From Nitrobacter sp051912485 (lineage in GTDB: Bacteria > Pseudomonadota > Alphaproteobacteria > Rhizobiales > Xanthobacteraceae): DNA of 64,000 nt. Below, in pieces: positions 9,885 to 17,040 of this stretch. The notes under the pieces were generated by a model, which was not told the DNA's origin, made no database searches, and worked only from the letters and a program-made list of their open reading frames with translations. How positions within the stretch are numbered: position 1 is the stretch's first letter; every line of letters starts with the position of its first letter. The DNA lies in the NCBI RefSeq assembly GCF_051912485.1, contig NZ_CP196822.1, positions 372,001-436,000 of the forward strand, written 5' to 3'. The position numbers and the translations under genes were made by a program.

Positions 9885-10980
9885 TGTCCCTACCGCAAAC
9901 CATATCCGGCTGGTAGTTGATTGAGAAGCGGGTGATGCTGTTGCGTGATGTTGGACCTGTGCAGACTGATCTGGCGGATGTTCACGGATCTTTTCCGGTC
10001 ACGAGCTACGCTTGAGGCCGAGATTTTAGTATTGAGGCAACAAATCAATGTGCTTCGGCGAGGGGCGCCTCGCAAGCTCGCTTTCAACCCAATTGACCGA
10101 CTGATTTTCATTGGTCTTTACCGGTTGTTCCCTCAGACCTGTCGTGCGCTTGCGATCGTTAAGCCGGACACTGTTATAAGATGGCACCGCGCGGGCTTCC
10201 GATCGTATTGGCGCTGGAAATCGCGACGCCGCTGCGGCCGACACAACGGTGTCGTTGGAAGTTCGCCGGCTGATCCGCGAGATGAGCCTCGCCAACCCGT
10301 TGTGGGGAGCGCCGAGAATCCATGGAGAGTTGCTCAAGCTTGGCATCGAGATCGGCCAGACCAGCGTCGCCAAGTATATGGCGCGGAGGAGGGCCCCTCC
10401 GTCACAAGGATGGAGGACTTTCCTTCGCAACCATGCTGACGGTATCGCGGCGATGGACCTTTTCGTGGTTCCGACAATCTCGTTCCGACTGCTCTATGGG
10501 TTGGTGATCATGGGCCACGGCCGGCGGCAGATCCTGTGGTTTGGGGTGACCGCGCATCCAACGGCCGAATGGATCGCCAATCAACTGACGGAGGCGTGTG
10601 GCTGGGAGCAAATCCCAAGTTACCTGATCCGGGACCGCGATGGCGCCTACGGCGAGATATTCATCCGCCGGGTTCGATCCATCGGTATTCGAGATCGTCC
10701 GACGTCTCCTCGCTCACCCTGGCAAAATGCGTACGCTGAACGGCTGATCGGGTCGATCCGCAGGGAATGCATTGATCATATCGTCATATTTGGCGAACGC
10801 CATCTGCGTCACGTACTGCTGTCGTATATGACCTACTACAACGACGCGCGAACTCACCTGTCATTGAACAAGGATGCACCTGTACCACGCGCCGCCGATA
10901 CAGCCGGGCGTATTATCTGCCAACCAATCCTGGGCGGACTGCATCATCAATATACCCGGATTTGATTTGCGATAAGGACA
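9885..10980 (+). mobile_element. rve-type IS, copy 1
   Basis: The left end TGTCCCTACCGCAAA and the reverse complement of the right end TGTCCTTATCGCAAA form imperfect terminal inverted repeats, followed by a shared ATCCGG block. Flanks GCTGCC and GCTGAC may be a decayed 6-bp target duplication (one mismatch). Other copies or pieces lie at 15465, 33448, 35112, 40959, 44633 and 52608. Confidence 0.8.
9948..10965 (+). pseudogene. integrase-core transposase, frameshifted (copy 1)
   Basis: It encodes the same about 338-residue rve/DDE transposase as the intact copy at 52671. A one-base change in frame near 10236-10250, in the segment after YWRWKSRRRCGR, splits it into two overlapping frames. The downstream frame keeps IRDRDGAYGEIF and AYAERLIGSIRREC with the catalytic acidic residues. 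Unless a programmed shift operates, this copy is inactive; the other copies show no slippery sequence at this place. Confidence 0.8.
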
Positions 10981-11110
10981 GCTGACGATGAACACACGAA
11001 GCCCAACCTAGTCCAGGCGACAGACGCGATTGACGACAGAGTCGGCGTTGGCAAATTTGCCTGCACGCATGTCCTTCGTGTTAGAGACCAATAGTTCGTT
11101 TACCTCTGAA

Positions 11111-11203
11111 CTACTGGATCATATACCAAATGGCGACCGCGACAAAAATGAGGGCGATCAACCAAGCGATGTAGCCTAACCGCTTCGATATCGAATCCAA
11201 CAT
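11111..11203 (-). CDS. small single-pass membrane protein, 30 aa
   Basis: A 31-codon frame starts at ATG 11203, after an AGGACGA stretch, and stops at TAG 11111. The product has a short charged N-terminus (MLDSISKRLGY) and a clear hydrophobic helix (IAWLIALIFVAVAIWYMI). The composition is typical of a real small membrane protein. Function unknown; it resembles in size and plan the small membrane genes at 11777, 32006, 37936 and 39888. Confidence 0.5.
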   Translation of the reverse strand: MLDSISKRLGYIAWLIALIFVAVAIWYMIQ

Positions 11204-11229
11204 TGTGAGCCGTCGTCCTAAGCGGGGAG

Positions 11230-11400
11230 CTAGGCGAACAAACTCTCGTTCGGCTCTTCATTGCTGTTGAGCAGGTCGGCTCGCCGCTCGTCGTTTCCGT
11301 AGTCGAACGGCACCGCCTGCGCCTCGGCGACACGGGTGAACCTCGCTGCGGACTTTGCGGACGGAGTTTGGCGCTGCTTGAACCGATCGATCACGTTCAC
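11230..11400 (-). CDS. small soluble hypothetical protein, 56 aa
   Basis: The frame starts at GTG 11400, with GGGAG about eight bases upstream, and stops at TAG 11230. The product is basic at the N-terminus (NVIDRFKQRQTPSAKSAARF) and acidic at the C-terminus (LLNSNEEPNESLFA). It lies 26 bases upstream of the 30-residue membrane protein in the same orientation, so the two may be co-transcribed. No family recognised. Confidence 0.45.
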   Translation of the reverse strand: MNVIDRFKQRQTPSAKSAARFTRVAEAQAVPFDYGNDERRADLLNSNEEPNESLFA

Positions 11401-11490
11401 TTTCAAACTCCCGATCTACTGTCCCGCCGGGCGAGGGGGTCACTGGCCGGCGGGTTACGCGATACTGGGGTGAACGGGTGGCAACCGTTC

Positions 11491-11524
11491 GGGTGGATAA
11501 TGCGCGGAGTGGGCCGAGGTTCCG
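11491..11524. repeat. dispersed GC-rich repeat, copy 1
   Basis: The core GGATAATGCGCGG is followed by a G-rich block and GGTTCC. Close copies lie at 39441-39474 and 57801-57833, and a shorter one (GGATAATGCACGGGA) begins near 11630. Confidence 0.55.
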
Positions 11525-11776
11525 ATCTGCCAGCTGCTCTGGCTGGCGCAATAGACAACAAGAACTCGGCAGTCCTCGGCGGGCCAAGGTGCTTGTCCTA
11601 GCTATGGACGGGATGCTGTCCGTCCGAACGGATAATGCACGGGATAGGGAGCGTTCGGGCAGCACACACCCGGTGTTTTCTATTTTTGAAGCAGACCTTA
11701 AAATTTGCCAACGCCATCGCACATTAAGACAGGAACAATGCGCACTTTTCTCTGGGGCTAGGAACGGAGAGGCGAC

Positions 11777-11920
11777 ATGGAAAACGACAGGAAAATTATA
11801 ATTGTCCTGGCAGCAATTCTAGCCGTCGCAACTTTGGTTAGCGTCAGCGCGTTGGTATCGGCGGTTCACAGGGGAGATAATGGGGTTACCCCGGCGACCG
11901 TAAATGACACCAGAAACTGA
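11777..11920 (+). CDS. small membrane protein, 47 aa
   Basis: The start ATG at 11777 follows GGAGAGG. The N-terminus MENDRK is followed by a 24-residue hydrophobic helix (IIIVLAAILAVATLVSVSAL) and a polar tail. It is probably an inner-membrane single-span protein. It lies alone, divergent from the two small genes to its left. Function unknown. Confidence 0.55.
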   Translation: MENDRKIIIVLAAILAVATLVSVSALVSAVHRGDNGVTPATVNDTRN

Positions 11921-12272
11921 TGCGGTATTGAGGCAGCTTTACCTTCTTGGCGGGGCGCAATCCGGGCGCGTTTGCCCATGCGTTGATGTTCGCAGCGGCG
12001 CCGGGGCCTACTCAACTTTCTTCGAGGAGTTTGTCTCGCGCCGCACGACTACGGAGCGTGAACCTTGCCGGCCTGTCGCGGTTGAAGCGGGAGCGGGTGA
12101 GAGGGGGTAGGTGGAGGAGGGCGTTGTCTCCGATAGGCAGCCGCGCCAAGCTGGGGTTGGACGCGGCGTAGAAGATCATTCGGTTACTTCTTACGAGGCC
12201 TGGCAGCGTCGGATTGCACAAGGTACTTCATGCTTGGAACCGCGGCGATCGCCAACGCACTCGTCGATATCA
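11921..12272. other. intergenic, no supported gene
   Basis: Open frames here have skewed Arg/Ala/Gly composition and no ribosome binding sites. Nothing identifiable. Confidence 0.35.
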
Positions 12273-12632
12273 TCAGTCGTCGTCGTGCCAGCGGCGACGC
12301 CAGCCACGATGACCATCCCCGTAGCCATACCCGCCATAGTAGCCATAGCCGTGTCGGCGCCTGCGCCAGTCATCGTTGTCGCCGCGATAGTAACCGTAGC
12401 CACGGTAGTCTGGGCGCCACCAGCAGCGGCCCCATTCATTACAAACGTAGCGGACCTGTTCGGCGCTGGACAAGGGCACCGCAACCGACGGGAGCGGCAT
12501 GGCAGAGACTGCGGTTGACGTTGCCGCAACTGCGCCAAACGCCGAAATCCCGAGAACTGCAAGGGTCGTTCCGGATTTAGTCGAACGTACCGGCAATCCG
12601 TTTTTCTTGGCGCCGCCACCAACGTCAATCAA
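12273..12632 (-). CDS. secreted Arg/Tyr/Gly-rich protein with VCNEWGRCW motif
   Basis: The frame opens at TTG 12632, overlapping the TGA of the upstream gene, so translation is probably coupled. Residues 22-45 form a signal peptide (TLAVLGISAFGAVAATST-VSA type). The mature part begins with a Pro/Val-rich stretch, then the conserved VCNEWGRCWWRPDYRG, and ends in a low-complexity Tyr/Gly/Arg tail with several Asp. The paired cysteines may form a disulfide. Related proteins with VC-[ND]-x-x-G-x-C-[WY] lie at 42608, 47400 and 59375. Function unknown; export to the periplasm or surface is inferred. Confidence 0.65.
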   Translation of the reverse strand: MIDVGGGAKKNGLPVRSTKSGTTLAVLGISAFGAVAATSTAVSAMPLPSVAVPLSSAEQVRYVCNEWGRCWWRPDYRGYGYYRGDNDDWRRRRHGYGYYGGYGYGDGHRGWRRRWHDDD

Positions 12633-12805
12633 ACCTTGGTCACCATCGACATATCGTTATGCAATATCGTCTGCTCTTCTCGGTTATCCCACTTGATGGT
12701 CACGCCGGCCCAATTTTTCTCGGTGACGGTGCCAGCGTCCTCTCTATCTGCTTTCCAATAAACGCGAGCGCCGACGTTGAGTAGTCTGGATTCAGTACCA
12801 GTCAT
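12629..12805 (-). CDS. conserved hypothetical protein, 58 aa
   Basis: The start ATG at 12805 gives a compact beta-rich protein, with GARVYWKADREDAGTVTEKN followed by GVTIKWDNREEQTILHNDM. An upstream ATG at 12829 is possible but has no better ribosome binding site. The pattern resembles small SH3- or KOW-like barrels. The stop overlaps the start of the secreted-protein gene at 12632, suggesting an operon. Family by impression only. Confidence 0.55.
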   Translation of the reverse strand: MTGTESRLLNVGARVYWKADREDAGTVTEKNWAGVTIKWDNREEQTILHNDMSMVTKV

Positions 12806-13037
12806 TATCCTACCAAGCCGATTGAGCATATGCTCGCGAAATCAGAGTTCGCAGTCTCGACGTCGAGCGCAATGAAATCGGTAACAGCCAATCCAAGCCT
12901 CCCCACACCCGCCGCAACTTTAAACGGCTGGAATCGGGGAGGGCAACCCGCACCTATCACTTATACTCAGCCCAGTACCCGTCTTCTTTATGACGTCCAG
13001 TGCGATGCTGACAGCCGCGCATTGCGTCGGCGGACCG

Positions 13038-13211
13038 CTAGATTAAGGCGTCCAACGCGTCGAGTTCTGCAATCGTCCGACCGATCAATCGGCGAAGCGC
13101 CGCTTTGGCTTTGTTGTAATCCGAAACACTATTATCGCGCACGGCGCTTTCAGAAACCGAATCCCGTTGCGCATCCTGCCGTGAGGCTACACGCTTTCGC
13201 GCCACCCGCAT
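13038..13211 (-). CDS. small Arg-rich hypothetical protein, 57 aa
   Basis: The frame starts at ATG 13211 and stops at TAG 13038. The C-terminal half (DYNKAKAALRRLIGRTIAEL) forms a good amphipathic helix, and the N-terminal half is basic. The ribosome binding site is weak, so the call rests on composition. It could be a DNA-binding fragment or a spurious frame. Confidence 0.35.
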   Translation of the reverse strand: MRVARKRVASRQDAQRDSVSESAVRDNSVSDYNKAKAALRRLIGRTIAELDALDALI

Positions 13212-13389
13212 GGTGGTCTCAACGTTCCCGCCGATGTAGTCGCGGCGCGTGGAACGACGACTGGTTTACGGCGCTCGAAACCTTCCCGCCGGCGTCGAAT
13301 GCCGGTCACGACGACGATGCCGATTCCACGTCCGAAGCCTTCAACGCTCTCGCGGGCGACAACCTCGCAACCTGGGCGAAACTCGCGGG

Positions 13390-13599
13390 CTATTCCTCGA
13401 ATTCCTGCCCTTCGCGGAGGTTTTGCGGGATTTGCGTCAAAACTTCGGCCATCGACTCCCGGATATCCAACCGGACGCCATTTTCGAAATGCGCGACGGA
13501 ATTTCCGCCTGCTGACTGAACGAAGCGATTGACGCGACCCAAATTGACCCACGTCCGCGCATTGCTGTCCGCTTCCGTCAGTTCAATGAAATAGGCCAC
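13390..13599 (-). CDS. conserved hypothetical protein, 69 aa
   Basis: GTG 13599 is chosen because GAGGAGGG precedes it at proper spacing. An ATG at 13638 would add residues of different composition. The product begins VAYFIELTEADSNARTWVNL and contains GRVNRFVQSAGGNSVAHFEN, a beta-rich pattern. No known function. Confidence 0.55.
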   Translation of the reverse strand: MAYFIELTEADSNARTWVNLGRVNRFVQSAGGNSVAHFENGVRLDIRESMAEVLTQIPQNLREGQEFEE

Positions 13600-13756
13600 T
13601 CGTTTTCCCTCCTCGCTAGATTGGTTCCTGAATGCCACGTTTGCGTGGTCCTCAACCCGTGTCGACCGTTACGGTTCCAGATAGTGAGCGCGGACGGACC
13701 AAGCAAACCCTGAAGAAGGCTATCCGCGACGAAACCGCCACCGCGAAGCTGATCCG

Positions 13757-13945
13757 CACTGTGACAGCTTCCAGAATTTCGCGGCCAAGGTCGGCATCGG
13801 GACCAACAATCAGACGTCCGCGTCAACGTACGGCTTCAACCCGATCAGCCGCAACCGCGGCCTTTTGGAGTGGATGTATCGCGGGTCTTGGGTCTGTGGG
13901 ATGGTTGTCGATTGTCCCGCCGACGATATGACGCGCCGGTTATAG
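13757..13945 (+). pseudogene. phage portal protein remnant (DUF1073 type)
   Basis: The translation contains DSFQNFAAKVGIGTNNQTSA, then YGFNPISRNRGLLEWMYRGS and VVDCPADDMTR. These are characteristic of the N-terminal region of DUF1073-type phage portal proteins. The frame ends at TAG 13943, and neither the true N-terminus nor the large C-terminal part is present. It records an old prophage in the region that also holds the integrase and ParB-methyltransferase genes. Confidence 0.6.
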
Positions 13946-14588
13946 GAATTTGGCCGGCCAAAGTGAGACCATTTCCATCTACCACCCCGGCCAGCACCCA
14001 TCTTCTTCATAACGCCCGGTGCGATGCTGATAGCCGTCGTCGGGCAGTTTCCCGCCGGCTGGGCTGGACGAGGCCGGGGGGATAGTTTCTCCGGTGATGT
14101 TTTCGGATATGGTCAGGGTGCTGGAATGAAACGCCGGCTCGGGACTGCTGATTCTTACGGCCCACACCAGGATCGGCAGTCCCTATCAGGCGGAGTTTTC
14201 TATTTTGCGTCGCGGTGGCCTGTTCGTCAGCCTGTGGATGAAGTGCCGAATTTGTCCTCATGAAATCGGGCCGACACGAATCATCAGTACGCCAATATAT
14301 GGACGTTAGGCCTGCCTCTGGGCCACGTCCCGCTCCCAAACTTGCCCGGCGCTTCACGGTGTCGGGCCTTTTTACCGATCCCTTGCAAGTTTTCGTTTGC
14401 CCCAGCTGTGACCTTTCTTCCCCGACGGTTAGACTGTCGCCCTCCAGAAGGGTTTATTAACAGTGTCTCTTGCTGCTTTGCGTGAGACTGGATTCGTTCT
14501 TTGAGAACGAAATAGAGTCAAACCCCGAACTCCCCGGACGGCCGTCGGCGCGGGCCTCAGTTGCCGCGGCCTCAAAGGCGACGGTCGT
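13946..14588. other. intergenic with diverged repeats
   Basis: Positions 13976-14035 resemble 12958-13016 and, on the minus strand, both encode a short QHRTGR-[YH]-xEDG-[CY]-W peptide. Positions 14087-14190 resemble 60806-60905, sharing TTTCTCCGGTGAT, TTTCGGATATG and GATCGGCAGTCCCTA. A terminator lies at 14344-14375. No intact gene is supported. Confidence 0.4.
14344..14375 (+). terminator. Rho-independent terminator-like hairpin
   Basis: GCCCGGC and GTCGGGC pair across a nine-base loop and are followed by CTTTTTA. No intact gene lies directly upstream on the plus strand, so it may be the relic terminator of a lost gene. Confidence 0.5.
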
Positions 14589-14855
14589 TTAGTGTTTCGT
14601 CGATCCGGGCTGCTCTTCTAAAAACGACCGAATGCCTTCAACCTCCAGCGTTCGGTAAAACTCGTCATAGGCATCTTGGTCAGTGGCGAAGCGATCATCC
14701 CAAACCGTAGAGCCACCTTCTGGATCGATCACCTCAAGCGTCCAGCTTCGATCACCCTCGACTAGGCGATAAATCTCGACGCGAACAGAGATACCATCGC
14801 GAGTCACGATTCCGCTCAGCGGCGATTCTTCAATCTCTGGGTCTTCATCAATCAT
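14589..14855 (-). CDS. conserved hypothetical protein, 88 aa
   Basis: The acidic protein begins MIDEDPEIEESPLSGIVTRD and continues with alternating strand-like segments (ISVRVEIYRL, then SWTLEVIDPEGGSTVWDD). A helical end, DQDAYDEFYRTLEVEGI, follows. This arrangement is shared by small hypotheticals in many alpha- and betaproteobacteria. No catalytic residues are apparent. It stands 42 bases from the ribbon-helix-helix gene on the same strand. Confidence 0.65.
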   Translation of the reverse strand: MIDEDPEIEESPLSGIVTRDGISVRVEIYRLVEGDRSWTLEVIDPEGGSTVWDDRFATDQDAYDEFYRTLEVEGIRSFLEEQPGSTKH

Positions 14856-14897
14856 GACAGCAGATTAACGCGGCGGGGGCGCGCAGGGTAGGGGTTA

Positions 14898-15064
14898 TTA
14901 CTTGCCCTTCTTCAACCCCAACTCGACAAGCCTGCGAATCGCTTCCGACCGCGACGGCATGTCGGGCTGACGAGCGGCCCATTGGTCAACCGTCTCGCGC
15001 ATCTCAGGCGATAGGCGAATAGCCGTTACAGGGTCGCGTCCCGTGGCGGGACGGCGACACCCAT
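14898..15064 (-). CDS. ribbon-helix-helix DNA-binding protein, start disturbed
   Basis: The last 43 residues, with TAIRLSPEMRETVDQWA and SRSEAIRRLVELGLKKG, are a clear RHH fold: a short beta strand followed by two helices. Such proteins act as dimeric repressors or antitoxins. The reading frame has no good start next to the domain; the natural ATG (15064) is one base out of frame, and the in-frame ATG codons lie far upstream inside other genes. I infer a one-base deletion just after the original start, though overlap-coupled initiation cannot be excluded. Confidence 0.5.
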
Positions 15065-15142
15065 TTTCAACAACGCGTCCTCGATCGAAGTTTGCAGATC
15101 GCGCACTACTTCTTGAAGCACATTCAGCGCGCTTGATCTCAC
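15026..15142 (-). CDS. small helical protein, 38 aa
   Basis: The frame starts at GTG 15142, whose GTGA overlaps the stop of the preceding gene. It encodes VLQEVVRDLQTSIEDALLKM, a strong amphipathic helix, then GVAVPPRDATL. It overlaps the RHH gene by 39 bases in another frame. The stop-start overlap suggests translational coupling in a three-gene set. It could equally be the intact first half of the RHH gene before a frameshift. Confidence 0.4.
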   Translation of the reverse strand: MRSSALNVLQEVVRDLQTSIEDALLKMGVAVPPRDATL

Positions 15143-15464
15143 CCCTTAGGTGGCGGCCAAGAGCGTGATCGTACATTGATATCGTATCGCGCGCGAACAT
15201 AATCATTCTCGGCGGCTGTGCTGTGCAGATACTTGGTCACATTTGCGCTGGTGCTCAATCCGAGCGCGATGGCTTCGTCCGACATGTTGCCTAAGTGATG
15301 ATTGAACTTCCTTAGAACTTGCGGCGTTACGCCTTTAGTTCGCAGAAAGCAGCGGAGGTAAGTCTCCGCAGCATGAAGATACAGAAGTCGCGCCGGAGGA
15401 TCGGGCAGGGTAATTTTGTGATCATTTGCAACGATATCAGGCTGCCTGATCGTAGCTGCGCGCG
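15139..15464 (-). pseudogene. hypothetical protein, 5' end lost to IS insertion
   Basis: The open frame runs from the IS border at 15464 to TGA 15139. It encodes a convincing 107-residue C-terminal part including LPDPPARLLYLHAAETYLRC, then GLSTSANVTKYLHSTAAEND. No family is recognised. The 5' end is missing, and the IS at 15465 begins exactly where the frame opens, so the insertion, or a deletion next to it, removed the start. It overlaps the following small gene by four bases. Confidence 0.5.
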
Positions 15465-15527
15465 TGTCCCTGTCGCAAACCCCATCCAGCTGGCGGTTGA
15501 TCGAGAATCGGGCAATGCTGCTGCTCG

Positions 15528-16890
15528 ATGTTAGATTTGTGCAGACTGATCTTTGGAATGGTGATCGATCTGCTGCGGTCGCGAGTTGCGCTTGAGGCAG
15601 AAATTCTGGTCTTGAGGCAACAAATCAATGTGTTGCGGCGAACCCGTCCCAGGAGACCTCCCTTCATCTCGATTGACAGACTGATATTGGGAGGTGTCTG
15701 CCGACTGTTTCCCAAGATGTATGATGCACTGGCAATCGTCCGACCGGACACCGTGATCCGTTGGCATCGTGCCGGTTTCAGATCGTATTGGCGCTGGAAA
15801 TCGAGGCATCGCGCCGGCCGGCCGGCGGTGGCGCGGGAAATACGCGAGCTGATCCGCGAGATGAGTATCGCCAATCCGCTCTGGGGAGCGCCACGAATTC
15901 ATGGCGAGTTGCTCAAGCTCGGCATCGACATCGGACAGGCCAGCGTGGCCAAATATATGGCGCGGAGGAGGGCCCCTCCGTCGCAGGGGTGGAAGACGTT
16001 CCTTCGTAACCACGCTGACGGTATCGCCGCGATGGACCTTTTCGTGGTGCCGACAATCTTCTTTCGTCCGCGCTACGGCCTGCTGATCATGGGCCATGGC
16101 CGACGGCAGATCCTGTGGTTTGGAGTGACCGCGCATCCGACAGCCGAATGGATCGCCAATCAGCTCACTCAAGCGTGCGGCTGGGAGCAAATCCCTCGTT
16201 ACCTGATCCGCGACCGGGACGGGGCCTATGGCGAAGTCTTATTCGAAGAGTTCGATCCATGGGCATTCGTGATCGACCGACGTCGCCGCGCTCGCCATGG
16301 CAAAACGCATATGCTGAACGGCTGATCGGTTCGATCCGGCGGGAATGCCTTGACCATGTTGTTGTGTTCGGCGAGCGGCATCTTCGTCACGTGCTGCTGT
16401 CTTACATGAACTACTATAATGAGACGCGCACGCACCTATCGTTGGACAAGGATGCGCCCCTATCGCGCACGGTTCAGAGAGCAGGGCGTGTTCTTCGCCT
16501 TCCAATCCTAGCAGGCTGTTGAAAAAGCCAGACGGACGCACGACGCGGCACAGCGGCTATGCCGTCAGCCAGCGTATCCGCAAGCGCATTGAGGAAGCCT
16601 TCGGCTGGATCAAGACGGTCGCCAGCCAGGACAAGACCCGCTTCCGCGGCCGCGACCGCGTCGGATGGGCCTTCACCTTCGCAGCCGCCGCTTACAATCT
16701 GGTGCGACTGCCGAAGCTCATGGCGGCGCCAGCATGACCCGCCGTCCCACGGCCACGCCAAACTGCTCGACGGCTCGATCCAGATCACATTCGCCCATCA
16801 CAACGGCGATCAAGCCATCCCGAAAGCCAGACGGGACACTTCTTCAACAGCCTGCTAGGCGGGCTGCATCACCAATATATTCGGATTTGA
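15528..16890 (+). pseudogene. integrase-core transposase, frameshifted and interrupted (copy 2)
   Basis: The first 230 or so codons are intact. One T is missing from the run near 16238, where the intact copy reads GAAGTCTTTATTC and this one GAAGTCTTATTC, which shifts the frame. Sequence in the next frame keeps IRDRPTSPRSPWQNAYAERL. The last residues before the stop (GGLHHQYIRI) are separated from the body by the inserted miniature element. This copy cannot make active transposase. Confidence 0.85.
16512..16854 (+). mobile_element. IS5-type miniature element with CTAG target duplication
   Basis: The ends CAGGCTGTTGAA and TTCAACAGCCTG are inverted, and the 4-bp target CTAG is repeated at 16508-16511 and 16855-16858. 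CTAG fits the YTAR target of the IS5 subgroup. The 343-bp element keeps only the last about 70 codons of a transposase (16519-16737, including RKRIEEAFGWIKTVASQDK), so it needs a helper element in trans. Confidence 0.85.
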
Positions 16891-17040
16891 TTTGCGACAG
16901 GCACAGCTTCGGCGACGACCCGGACAAGCTGATTATCATTGCCGATGCTGCAGAATCTGGAACGAACGCGGTTGCATTTGGCGAGACGAAATCTCGGCGG
17001 ACTTCAAACGGAAGCGCCGAAGCCAAGCGGCTCCAACGGC

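Larger units (their letters stand above)
15465..16905 (+). mobile_element. rve-type IS, copy 2, interrupted
   Basis: The left end TGTCCCTGTCGCAAA and the reverse complement of the right end TGTGCCTGTCGCAAA are the terminal repeats. A 343-bp IS5-type miniature element sits inside at 16512-16854, which explains the extra length. The 3' half is nearly identical to the IS at 52608. Confidence 0.8.

Noticed and set aside
12830..13519. 229-codon plus-strand open frame
   Set aside because: Low-complexity Arg/Ser/Pro content and antisense to two plausible small minus-strand genes; no start signal.
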